A stretch of 64,000 nt of DNA from Glossina fuscipes. Taxonomy: Eukaryota; Arthropoda; Insecta; Diptera; Glossinidae. This document shows, piece after piece, positions 39,192 through 50,854 of the stretch. The stretch covers positions 24,131,735 to 24,195,734 of the forward strand of contig NW_023998414.1 of NCBI RefSeq assembly GCF_014805625.2. Reading direction: 5' to 3'. Numbering within the stretch: position 1 is the first letter of the stretch; the number at the start of each line of letters is the position of its first letter. The notes beneath the pieces are model-generated. The model made no database searches and was not told the DNA's origin. It saw only the letters and a program-made list of their open reading frames with translations. The translations under genes and the position numbers were made by a program.

Positions 39192-41879
39192 TAGGAGAAG
39201 TAACACACTGAACATAACATGCCCTATTTGAAGTGAATGTTAAAACCCTGTTGAAGAAGCGGTGGGTAGTGTGCGGCTTTATGGAAGAATTTTGAGTTTT
39301 TTTTTTTTTTTTTCTCATTTTATCAAATATTCCTTGTCTAGCCTGATTGCTAACCTGCATAAACATTTGCATGAAATTCTTGGATTATGTGTTTTCTTAG
39401 TTTAGTTTTTTTTTTTTTGATTTTGTTTTTTCCAAATTTTTTTTTTAACTTTTTAAAATTTGATTTTTTTATTGCAGTTTATTTAAGTTTGATTTCGATC
39501 TTCTCTACTTCGACGTCTCAATTTCTAATACGTAAAAAAGATAAAAAAAAAAAACCTTGACCTTCACATTTAATTGCAATTTACTGTTTTAATTAAATGC
39601 AAAATATTCTATAAAGGGATTTACGGTCATTTATAAAATAATTCTAACAAAATAAACTAAATAATGCTCGCATGCTTGGAATAATGTCAATTATTAAAAT
39701 TATTGCATAAAGGTACACAACGGTTTACAAAAAAAAAAAAAAAAAAAAAAAACCAGAGAGAAAGAGAGAAAAAGAGAGAGAGAGAGAGAGAGTAAGGAGG
39801 AAAGAGAAAGTGAAAAGAACTTTAATTAGTGAAACTATTTCAATGGGTTCATTATTGTTGTTCATTTAGGAGCGTGTACGGATGCTGATCGCAAAATTTC
39901 CAGAATTTGTATCTTATTAAAGCTATATGGGATCGATTTTGGCACTTTTTCCATCAGATAAATCTTCTATTTCATGCTCTCCTTCTAGAGTTGTATATAC
40001 ACATTGAATTATTATTGCACGCTTACTTTATTGTCGGCTGCCATTAATCGTCATACAGTGCCTTTAATATGACGCCGGGTTGTGCTTTTATCTCTTCAAA
40101 GTATTTTTATATATTTAATTTATGATTATAGCTCGAATCGAATCTTCGATTTGGACGAAAAACAATAATAATAATGGTAATAAGAGCAATTATAACGAGA
40201 TAAGCTTAAAAGAAGTAGAGCAAGGGAAAAATAGATCCACAGAGGGATCATTCAACAATGACTTGAACAAGCAAGCAATCGTACCAATGCCATAATAATA
40301 CTTGTGTATTATTAATTAAAGCAATTCGGGGAGAGAAGAGAAATTTTGAAAATTGTGCACATTTTCAGTTCGACCCTCGTATAAATGCATATATGCATAT
40401 ATACATAAGAATGGAAAAATTAATAAATTCTCTTTTAACTGTTTTATGTTATTGTGACATAAAACATGCTTGCATTTGTCACAATTTCTACAAAAAAAAA
40501 AAAACACACACACACGCACACACGCATACATGTTGTCTTTTATAAACATTTATATGCATTTTTATTTGCCCATCTATTGTAAATACATATTTATTTTATA
40601 TAGTTTTTCTTTTATTTAATTTCACCTCATATGCATTCATTTTGAAAAAAAAAAAAGAAAAAAATTAAAAAAAAAAAAAAGCTTAACGACAATTGTATAA
40701 TATTGCACGAGGATAACGATTCTCTATGTGAGAATTCTCTTAGACAATAACATCTGTACGGATTTTATATGCACGCACACTGGAAAATGCCCCACTATGG
40801 ATATGTGTGTTTATACAGTTTTATTTTATTTAAAATAAAAAAAAAATTAAATAAATTAAATAAATGGGAAAACCAAGCAAAAAAAAAAAAAAAAAAAATT
40901 ATAAAAGTAAATAAAATTTATCATGAAACAATTGTTATACTTGCGTATTATTTACTTAATATAATTTATATGGTTTAGTATCTTCATCCTATTCATTCAT
41001 TCATGATGCTACATAATCGAGCTCACAGCTTTGCTGTGTGTGTCACTGTTTCAGAGAATCTCGTCTTTTATTTTAAATCGCTACGAGCAACCGAAAAGGA
41101 ACAACAACAACAACAACAACGGAAATGCGTCCCTAAATAAATGAAATATTTATGAAAATTTTTATTGCAACTACTTATGAAAAATGCCCATCGCGACATC
41201 AATTTCTTGAAGACGAGGCCGCAAAACCAATGCCCATTATATACACCATTAACATGAAGTATGTTCCAACACAAAACAATGCCTTTTCCCAAGCTTTGTT
41301 TCCCCTTGTAGACGTCAAATTGTGGCAGCAACCTGTAAATTGTCAATTCATTTGCACAATCTCACACACTGTGCGAAATTTTATTTTTAAACAACATCGA
41401 CTTTCATAATAAGTGCGAAAAGGTTTCATGCGTTGCACTTGTCCGTCCCTGTTCAAGATTAAAATTGTTCATCCTTTCAACTATCAAATGTTAACATCGC
41501 GCTTAAAAAGGAAAACATATAACGTTCAGGAAATACTTACTTATGATATCTATAGGCGCGATAGTTAAAAAAACCCTTTACTACAATGGAAACAATTCTC
41601 ACAAACGGTATTCCGATAGTCTACATTTCAGTTTCGTTTACAAACTTTTCCTCTTTTCCTATATATAGCTATATATATATATATATATATAGCTTTTCGG
41701 ATGTTTATATCATGAGTTTGATTTTTTAGCAATGAAAGTATAAATCGATTATACTGTCAATAAAAACGTTATACCAAAAGGGTTTAATAACACCTGACAG
41801 CGAGGGAATAACGGAATATGTTGACTTTTCAAAGACTTTTTTTTTTATATATATATATATAGAAACAAGAAAAAACAGT
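38000..41879. other. Gene-free AT-rich interval
   Basis: Many A and T runs (38040, 39166, 39298, 39400-39460, 39730, 40490, 40640-40680, 40880). Overlapping frames at 41068-41409 on both strands look mixed but carry no domain I recognise. Confidence 0.5.
39730..39793. repeat. Poly-A followed by (GA)n
   Basis: A run of about 23 A is followed by CCAGAGAGAAAGAGAG and further GA units to about 39793. The composite A-tract and GA-run is compatible with microsatellite growth from an old poly-A tail. Confidence 0.85.
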
Positions 41880-42335
41880 GTAGCGTCCCACCATCAAACA
41901 CCCTAGATCACATTGGTTATAGTTTTATTTATAATTCATAAGATGTTATATATGGGACGTAATCCAATCCGAATCATTTTGGACAACTTTCGTCTTTGGG
42001 CCAAAACTTGTCGGTATAATATATTTCATCGAAATGATGTCTGAAAAATTGCTTGAACACAAGAAAACAAGACGGACGGACGGACGGACAGACAAGTTTA
42101 GAAAGTGGCAGGCGAATTTATCTCAAGTCCTTCGAGATTTTCAATACATTTGCACAAACTTAATTTACCACTAGAGGTCTAGGGTGTAATAAAGTGTCTT
42201 TCAATATCCACCCATCGAGGATTTCAAAGAAAAACTAACAATCATTGCCAACATATTCCATCAAATACAATCAAGGTAAATACTATTAGTCGGGCAAGAC
42301 CGACCTTCGAATACTCTGTACCGATACTTTCGTTA
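41880..42335 (-). repeat. Dispersed dipteran repeat, GTCCGTC-box family, copy at 42 kb
   Basis: The block contains TTCGTCTTTGGGCCAAAACTT, then TCGGTATAATATATTTCATC, then CTTGAACACAAGAAAACAAG directly followed by four GACG/GACA units (42070-42093). Near its right end is AGTCGGGCAAGACCGAC (about 42290), a near-palindromic box. The same order of blocks occurs at 2.85-3.07 kb in the same orientation, so the two are copies of one family. I recognise this arrangement as an abundant interspersed repeat of higher flies; the name is unknown to me. No open frame is present, so it is probably non-autonomous. Confidence 0.65.
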
Positions 42336-42750
42336 TAAGAAAATAAAAATTTCATCTTACTCCCATTAGTCTTATTGGTATTGTTCGTGACCAATCTTTT
42401 TAATGTGATCTAAAAGATCTATTCCGTCCGTCCAATTTCTTAATATCCCGACCTTGAAAACTTACGCGAGTCCCATTATCTTCTAAACCCGATGTTACAA
42501 AGTGTTCCGAGCGAGATGAAAAATAAACCAATGTGGGCCGATCAATAATTTTCTTCATAAAATACTAAAAATAAGAAATTCCTCTCATATTAAATCTTAT
42601 TTCCTTTCTCTTCCAATTTTAAGATTTAAGATTTATAATCATTTTTTAATTTTGTAAAGCAGTTCAGAGATGATTCGATTTTCAACTAATTTTTCAAATT
42701 CACTTAGTATCCCAAGTTGATAGTTTTATTGGGGAAGTTATTTTTTTCAT

Positions 42751-43122
42751 ATGGCACCTTCTTCAAAACACGTCCGTTATATGGAGAGTGGGCGTGATAA
42801 TGGTCGAATTCATTTTTCAATGCTGGTCTTGCATGAGCACACAAAATGCATGGACATGGAGAGGAAAACAATCTCAAACCAATTCAGAAACACTGTCTTA
42901 ATCGGTAAAAAAAAAAATGGTAGTTCTAGTCCGGATATTTGCCAGTGTTGCATCTGTCTGAACAAATTGAATATACCGACACCACACAGGCGATGCAGGA
43001 CGTGTAGGAAGAGAGAATTAAACGTTAACAGTCAACTATTTTTCTCGGGAAATTCCTTGAAAATGCTTTTACCTAAGTTGCTTCATTTTTTTTTTTTTTT
43101 TTTTTGCATCCTGTTAAGCTAG
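42751..43122 (+). pseudogene. Candidate cysteine-rich coding relic (paired CxxC motifs)
   Basis: An ATG-initiated frame of 123 codons contains DICQCCICLNKLNIPTPH followed by RRCRTCRKREL, that is CxxC-x2-C and CxxC about 20 residues apart. This is reminiscent of zinc-binding tails such as those at the C-terminus of piggyBac-type transposases. The last third turns into a poly-T-encoded Phe run, which is not protein-like, so the true end is earlier or the frame is dead. The family assignment is speculation; a chance ORF cannot be excluded. Confidence 0.25.
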
Positions 43123-44847
43123 TTGTCGCTATAGCTATAACAAACTTTCTATTTAAAGCCTTTTCAACACGTCATCAAAGATGACCGCGCAATTACGTAG
43201 TGTTTTTAAATTTAACATCATTTGAACAAATTTTCGCTTCCTGCTTAACAATAAATGACGCTAATAATGTTAAGCTTACAACACCGCTAAGTATTGCTGG
43301 CATTGATAGTGCTCTATATTTAAGTAGACTCGTGATAAGCTCTCATATATCAAGGCGGTTTATATAAAACCATTCATTATTATTGTTTTTTTCTTTTTTT
43401 TTTTTTTTTTTTTTTCATAAAAAATGCATAAGTGAAGTTGAGAAGAGTTTAGCTTTAAACTGGAACACCGTTAGGTTTTTTTCTTTTCCTTTTGCCTGAA
43501 GCGCATTTGAAACCATTTCGTGATAGTGAAGTTCAATTTAAATTATAGGATTGATTTAGGACACCCTTTATAAGCACTCAACGTCTTTCGTGCCGTTTCA
43601 AGCCTAAAAGGAAAAAAGAAAAAATGAAAAAAATAGTTTCAGTTAAGCCTATTGAGAAATTTGCATAAGTTTGGTTATGTGTACAATTCAAAATATTGCA
43701 CTAACTGAGCTAGAAAATTATCCCTCCACAATTCACGTACAAATTTTGCACAGTTGAATGATACCGCAAGTGAGCAATTTGAGGCGAATATTTCATTTTT
43801 GAGATTTTTCTCTTTTTCGAATGTTTCTTATTTCTATATTGACAAGCGACAGGTCGACCGGATTGGGTATACTGCTTGCAACCTTATGTAAAATGAGTGA
43901 GAAATTTACGTAAATAGATGAAATTCTTTCATAAGGCCACCTCATGCTTGTTCGCTTCTTTAGCGGTTACCTTTCAATTTTTATTAAGCTGAATAAAGTC
44001 CATTGCTTGCTTCTAGACGGATGAAGATTTTAGCAAAGCAATTTGGATGCGCTAGCGCCAGCCTAGGATGGGTACAGCCGTCCCAATACATGAAAGATGG
44101 CCTGCCTTCTGAATATATTCGAGTCGCTGTAGATGCTTCCCAATATTTCTGAGTGAGTAAAAGTCAGAGGTAGTAAAGAGAGACAGGGCATTTTTAGAAA
44201 AGTCTTGAGACCGTTGTCAACGACGACAAACAGAAATTGTAGCATGAATCACATAGGTTGATTGTCGGCATATGTTAGCATTAGAGTCTGTATACCTAGA
44301 TATTTCCATTAATTTCTCTTCTTAGCAACATCTACTATGCTCAGTGTAAGCTTCGAAAACGTTCGCAGTATAATTGTCGTTAGATCAACTTGAGTCACGC
44401 CATTTCGAATAATGTCGATAATAGACGTCTCTCTTAAATGTCTTTTTCTTAAAAGTCAAATATGCCCAGAAATGCACAAATTAAAGGAAATAAATAAAAA
44501 ACGCCTACAGACGAACATATAGGGTAGGTAATTAAGGCCTTAAGCTATTCTCTGAAGCATCTTTACGATGACTTTGTGATACGATTTTTGACGATTTTGA
44601 TATCTTCTATTGGATATTAATTTTTTTTTTTTTTTTTTTTTTAAAGTTTGAAGAGACATAAGTCGTCGTAACATGTTGCCTCGATTTAACTTTAATTGCT
44701 TAGTTTATTTCTCCCTTTGATGTTAGAATACTTACGCGGGCGTATCAATCGATCGAGATATATGTGAAACATGTACACTCAGCTAATTGAGACTAGTACG
44801 AAAAAGGGCATAACCTCTTTGCTAATACGCGCGTACAATAGATAGAG

Positions 44848-44869
44848 AACTGAAATATATATTTCAGTT
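44848..44869. repeat. 22-bp perfect palindrome
   Basis: ACTGAAATAT is followed directly by its reverse complement ATATTTCAGT, and both ends extend by one more paired base. It could be a dimeric factor site or a chance AT-rich palindrome. Confidence 0.7.
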
Positions 44870-46169
44870 AGTTTATGAGTTTACGTAAGGGATATCGAAA
44901 CTTGACTTTAACCTTCATATTGCTTTGAAGGGTATTTCTTAAAATTTATCTCTTATTACTCTTTATCGTTCTCGCTCTTTTAATATGGTAATGATGAAAG
45001 CAATGAATGAAAATGACAATGATGATGATCATAATGATGATTATTCGGTTTGTTGCCTAATGATAACTTCTTCCATCTTTGTTGCGTGCTTTTATACAAA
45101 GAGGCAAACACATGCGAACACATATTATATATCCTTGTGTGTGTATGTATGTTTTGGTTGTTGTATATGTGTTTACATTAAATTAAGCTTAAAAATAATA
45201 TTAAAAAAGATTTCCTTTGAAAATTTATTATTCAGCAGAACGCGAACTGTAGTCGTTAACAGCCAGCAGTCGCATGCAAGAAAACGAATGTATGTTATAT
45301 ACATATATGAATTATGTAAATTGACATATTTACAGCGTATACAACATCTTCGCATATGTGTACTAATATGAGTTTGTCTTTTGCTAGGTTTTTATTTTTC
45401 TATGTAAATATTGCATGCATTTTCACTTCGACCGCTGTATCTGTCTATCTGTCTATTTGTTTGTTTATTTGTTTGCTTTTCCGTTTTCTTTGCGGTTAAA
45501 GCAAATTTTGTTATGCATTGTCTTTTTGCGCTTTCAAAGTAAATATGCACTATTATGGAATTCATATTATTTTTTTAATGGTTTACTGTTCATTTGTATG
45601 CGTTGTGTAAATCTACCATACTTTCATGTCCCTTCACAATCCTTCTTACAATGCTTGGCAGGCCAAGGAAATTCAGGTCATTTGACTTTCAGTGAAATGT
45701 GTAACAGTGAAGTAAGAACTCAATGCAATCAAATGTAGAGAACGAGAACAAAAAGGCCCAAAACAAAATTTGTTTCCTTTCATTATTTTTCACACATACT
45801 GTATATGCAATATTTAGAAACGTATACCTGTACAAAAGCATAAGAATGAAAACATGATATGGGAATAAATGAAATTTTCCGCATAAGTTGTTGACCATAA
45901 TTCCACAAATTGAACTTGAAAATAGTCGCAAATTAATCTTTCAAGAGAAAGACGAAACGGAAATTATTTAAAATTTTTAAAACAACTCGTAGCTTAAAAC
46001 CATTTGCAAGTTATCACATTCGAAAAGAATCATATCGAAATCATGCTGGCGAAATATTATGATTACATCACTCAATAAGTCTCCGGTCTAACAGATATAT
46101 GCCAACGGTGCTAACACATCCATATGACTTCTGGACAATACTACGTGTCTAACGAAATGTATGAAAATT

Positions 46170-46890
46170 TCATGACATTCCGACTGTACAAGTTACAGTT
46201 AAGTGATGCTTCTTTTCTGATAGCGTTTTACACCTTTTGCTAATTACTGTCCTATCGGTTAATTGCCGAATTGACTGCGGAGTGTAGCAATGAATGCATC
46301 TTTCGTTTACGATTACGATTGTTTTTATTCCGCCTGCCCAAGACCAATCATTGCTCTCAATCATCAACACGTTATTCGTAAAAGTGAGTAAACGTGGTGT
46401 CCGCTTTGAAGAGATACTTGTCAAGGACAAATATTCATGTAAAAGAGTACTTAGAATGTCTTCCAATGTCTTTAAGGTGTCAGCTATCTCAGGCAACTTG
46501 ACTTTTTGGTCCTTCAAGCAATTTTCTCCGCTTTCTTTTATGTTTTGTGGTTTTCTGATTCGGATGACCAGAGCGTTCAGTCTTATCGGTTTTCGTATTA
46601 AAAAAATAAATTTTTTATTTATTTTTCCTTATTCAAATATTCGGGCACTTCTCCTTCGTTGTTTCGATAGCTTGTTTGCTATGCTAGGAGATTTTACAAA
46701 TCTTTTTGCCTGCCGTTGTCTTTCATTATGCTTTCAATGCCTTGTTGGTTTTTTTTTGTTCGCACACAGCCACACCAGCCTCTTGACATGGCTGCTTGGT
46801 GCACTGCAGCAAGATTTCGAATCTATCGTAGTCCTGCGGGCGCTCTAAGAACGCTTTCGTTGCCTTCGATATTTTAATGTTCAAGTTCTA
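46170..46890 (-). pseudogene. Decayed coding-like region of unknown family
   Basis: On the minus strand, coding-like sequence runs for about 700 bases with few disruptions. It starts near 46884 with KISKATKAFLERPQDYDRF, then ILLQCTKQPCQEAGVAVCEQ, then a frameshift at about 46720. It continues HNERQRQAKRFVKSPSIANK and KLSKQRRRSARIFE to one stop near 46635. It resumes through IRKPQNIKESGENCLKDQKV and KLPEIADTLKTLEDILSTLL, ending at 46170. The N-terminal half is basic and the later part amphipathic. I do not recognise the family. The 184-codon plus-strand frame over part of it (46294-46848) is likely a shadow. A relic of a retroelement gag or a host gene copy is possible. Confidence 0.4.
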
Positions 46891-48237
46891 GCATATTCTC
46901 GACGATATTCCGCGAGTCGATTTGTCGATCACGTTTACAGCTATAGGAGTCCTGTTTACATATGATTTGTCACGCTGTCACTTCTTTTGGTCAAATGAAT
47001 TATTTTCAATATATGAAAGAAAGAAATCTTTATAACATTTTTTCAATTAGAAATTAATCTTACAAACGCAAGTACTTGACAATTGAATCATTGAATGCCG
47101 CGGGAAAGGCAAACAATAATTAGAGTTAAAGAAAGCATAGCAAAAGTTTGAAACCATTTACCGACTTTTCTTTCATTTAGTACTATTTTAAAATCTTCAT
47201 TGCACGCTAAGGGGGATATATCAGTTTTGCGATTTCATTTGTAACAATCGCAAATACTCATGAGAAACTTAATAAATTGCAATACAAATACAAATTACTT
47301 GAAATTGATATGACATTCGTACATTTGTTGTGGAGTTCGCATGACCGTATAGGTAAAAGTAAGAGTGCAAAAATTTGTTGCGAATACTGTCGACTCAGAT
47401 TAAGATTTTAATTCATGCCAAGCAACGTTTGACAGGTCAATCAGATTTGTGCAAGCAGTTTCTCGAAACAAAGCTTTAGTGACGTGATTCTCATTTAAGA
47501 ATTTCATATTCACTCACAAACAGTCACAAGAACGTAACGGAACGTAGAAAATTGGCGAATATGATTTTGATACGATTACATTTTCAGAGGGTAAAGCGTA
47601 GTGTAAAGGTTAATATCTTACGTACGTCTAAGGGCAAGCATTTTAACATATTTTCACGATCTAGTGACAAGTCTCAAGGCTCAACCGCCAACTATCAAAT
47701 AACAATTGCCACTTAAACGTGTGTGAGTAATTGGTCGCATGCTTTTGTCGATTACTGTCTATGCGACTGCTTGGGAAGACGGCATTCCACATTCGCTGAT
47801 TACAACTTATCTCATTTTTTATGATTTTTCTTTTTTAATCTGTTTTCATTCGCTGGCACACAGACGACAGGACAGGACAGGAAGAAATCTCAGTGAAATT
47901 TTCGTATTTTCTTTCCTCTTTTCCTTTTTTTCGTCTTTCATCTTTTAACTAATAGAACGATGATTAAGTTAGCGATGATAATGAACATGAATCATAAGTT
48001 TAACTGTTATTGTTGCTGTTACTCCTATGGGAAGTTTAGTTGATGTCTATTTTTCTTCTCCTTCTTCTCAGTTTTATTGCCATTTGATATTTTGTTTACT
48101 TTTGTTCCATTGATTGATTGAGTCTATGAGCTTTTAAACTAGAAATTGGTTTTAGGTTTTCTTTTTTGTTTTTCTTTTTTGATGTTTTGTTGTTCTTGGT
48201 CTAGCTTTTGATATATAAATAGGATTTTTTCCTTTAT

Positions 48238-48268
<31 letters not shown>

Positions 48269-50698
48269 TAAATAGAAATAAAGCAAATAAAGAAAGACTT
48301 CAGCGTTTTAGAACGAATCTTGGACACTCATCTATCGCCTGAGGCAAATACTTGAAAAGCACACAAAGCATTTTAGTCAGTAACGCAATCCAAGCAAATG
48401 CATTTATCATGAGCTCAAGTATTGCGGTCAAATTCCGATTTATCATCTATAAGTAAGGAGTACCGAAAGTTTTCTTATTTCGTGAAGGTGGGTGTGTGTA
48501 GTGTGGACTATGCCAAGCTTATATATGTACAGACAAATCTTGGATAATTATATTTGAATCTAAACCCAAAATTTTGTTGCGATTCACTTAGAGAGTGCGT
48601 CCCCTATCTGCTAGTGGATACTCCCAGGACAATCGGACGACGATATAGCGACAGCCCACACGTTCTATTGATGGCCCTTTGTAGAGCAGTACGCGTGGAA
48701 ATATATACAAACGGAATATACATCTATATGTAAGTGCTTAACATCAACCGTATTCGGGTGCATAAGACAATTGGATTTTCTCAGCGCGATTTGATGGTTT
48801 ACTAACCGCGCTGCTCTCCTTTCGAATAACCCATCTTCTCGAAGCCTTTTCGGCTTCCATTCCTGATAATAATTTATTTAGCAACGAAAGAATTTGATTT
48901 CAATATATTTTTCCCTCTTCAACGTTACATACGAACGCGTATGTAATCGCGATACAAAAGGAAAATACACATAATTAAAAGTCAGGAGCGGCTTTGTTAC
49001 AAAAACAATGCGGCTTGTGAGACTCACTTCATTTCTTTCTCTTCCCAGAGTAATTTGTGACCATCATCGATCTACTTTTTTTTTTGGAAAATGTTTCAAT
49101 TCGTCCGCTATTTGGGTTAATTAAAAAAAAAATTGAAAATTTAAATAAAAAATATTCATAAAGATCTTTACTCTGCACTTGCAATCAGTATAACTAAGTC
49201 AGTGAACTAATTTCGTTCGCCGAGGATAGGTTGTAAAAAGTCAAATCTATGATTTTACGCATAAAGAACTTAACAAATATGAAAGTTACATGCAACTCCA
49301 CAATAACGCAAGCAAACGAAAGAAATAAACTTTCGATATCGGAATTACATAATCGATACATAACAGATTTTTCAGAATCGCCCATAGAAATCGCGGTGAA
49401 AAGACTCGTCGCTCTACCTGCTCTAGTTTGGGAGTAAAGAGCAGAAAACTTAAACACAGACCCGTTTATGTTATATTGTAAATGGGTCCTTCGACCGATA
49501 TGATGGTTCATTTCTAATAACAACATGCATACAAGAACTCCCAAGCAAATGTACTAATTTTTCTAGCCCGTGGAATATGTACGAGAGAGAACATGAGATG
49601 GACGGATGGACGGATGGACAAAGGGACGGCCATTCAAAATCTGATGCTATTCAGCGGTGGCTAATAAAGAAACTCAACAGAAAAATGAACTCGAGCTTTA
49701 AGCTTAGTTTCAAATTCTAGAATTTATTGAAAGCATTTAATTACATTTAGTTGAGTTCATGCACTTGCCACTCTCGGACAATGAACTTTTAATTCGAACG
49801 AATTTTTAATTCGTTTTTATATATTAATTGACGTTGACTTTATAACGTCCAGCGAGATGCACAGAAGATTTTAGGAAATATTTCACTTTTTTAAACTCTA
49901 TTCAAATTTTGATTTAATTTCGCGGTATTAGTAGATGGCGAACTTATTCAAAACTCAATCAAACTTTCATTAAGTATTTTATCGTATTCGCACTTAAAGC
50001 GAATCCTTTTTGTGTTATAAATTTCTCAAGCGCAGCGTAACCATACGAAATGCATTATGAGACGATCTTGTAGAGATCATAAATTATAAACGCACTTAGC
50101 TCGACCATGCAATACCTCATCCATCGTATTCGCGAGAGTTGATTCTCTCCGATCACAGTCGGTTTCAATCTTCTTTCTTTTCTTATGAAAAATTCTTTCT
50201 TTCGTGTAAAGTTTTACCTTCGTCGCAGAACTCGGATGTTAGGATAATAGGGTGCGAAAAATATTTTGACTGACAATAGACTTTTTATAGCCACTCTTTT
50301 GCAATAAAATTGGTTCTATTTAGGAAAAGCTCGCTAAAAATTGTATCACATTTCTTCTGACCAAGATTTTGTTATTCTTTACTACGTATATAATATGTTC
50401 ACTATATATAGCGAATGTTCCTTAAAGTCAACTAAATAATTTTTGGGATTTGGACGTTTATTATGCCAGAACTTTGGTGCTTTCGCTAGCAAGTAGTTTG
50501 ACCGTCTTCCTTCCGGCAATCCTTCCGTCTTCCGATATTTTCTTATGATTACCTGAACGAACAATCAGAAGTTGCAGGCTTTCTATGTATAAGGAGAGGC
50601 ACGGGTTTCAAAATAATTTTTACGGCAAAGCCGTCAACATATATATTGTATAAGAAGTAAAATTCATATTCTCTTCAAAGCGAATCAAACTTAACTTT
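46891..50698. other. Gene-free interval upstream of the coding exon
   Basis: AT-rich sequence with a T-tract at 48242. No promoter elements (TATA plus Inr, or DPE) could be assigned. If the 50.72-kb acceptor is used, this is probably 5'-UTR intron. Confidence 0.45.
49560..49660 (-). repeat. Short degraded GTCCGTC-box repeat copy
   Basis: The sequence GATGGACGGATGGACGGATG and its continuation (about 49595-49630) is the complement-strand form of the CCGTCCATC box seen at 2.07 kb and 22.26 kb. It is embedded in AGAGAGAACATGAGATGGAC. Little else of the family is left. Confidence 0.4.
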
Positions 50699-50724
50699 AA
50701 TCTTTGTTTCGTCTCTCATTTTAG

Positions 50725-50850
50725 ATTAAATGAAAAAGAAAGAAAAAAAAGAAATGTGGCATAAATCATATTTCAATTCGATCACAGATGAATTAACGTT
50801 TAAATGGAAGTGAGGAATTCGACAGCAACCGCAATAAAAACAATACGACA
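50725..50850 (+). other. Predicted 5' UTR segment of the 50.9-kb exon, with upstream splice acceptor
   Basis: A pyrimidine-rich tract at about 50699-50722 ends in TTTTAG at 50719-50724, a strong insect-type 3' splice site. It lies 126 bases before the ATG at 50851. The segment between is A-rich and contains an in-frame stop (50794-50796), so it would be 5' UTR. If used, the gene has at least one non-coding exon further left, which would turn part of the left-hand 50 kb into a 5'-UTR intron. A weaker alternative acceptor (CACAG) lies at about 50787. No promoter could be identified. Confidence 0.5.
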
Positions 50851-50854
50851 ATGA
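50804..50854 (+). promoter_or_regulatory. Short upstream ORF overlapping the main start codon (ATGA)
   Basis: An ATG at 50804 opens a 16-codon reading frame in a different frame from the main CDS. Its TGA stop at 50852-50854 overlaps the main ATG at 50851, giving the four bases ATGA. The uORF ATG also has A at -3. Such overlap generally reduces translation of the main frame, or makes it depend on leaky scanning or reinitiation. The geometry is seen directly; any regulatory effect is inferred. Confidence 0.45.

Larger units (their letters stand above)
42336..46169. other. Gene-free interval apart from the Cys-rich relic
   Basis: AT-rich sequence with T-tracts at 43087, 43390-43415 and 44621 and the palindrome at 44848. 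Frames at 44985-45371 (+) and 45415-45738 (+) are Asn/Asp/Tyr-rich or Phe-rich without a domain. Confidence 0.45.

Noticed and set aside
44985..45371. 128-codon plus-strand frame starting with Asn/Asp repeats
   Set aside because: The start is an AATGATGAT simple repeat and the rest has no domain or coding composition.
46294..46848. 184-codon plus-strand open frame
   Set aside because: It lies antisense to a better coding-like minus-strand region and reads as a Phe/Leu/Ser-rich string typical of a shadow frame.
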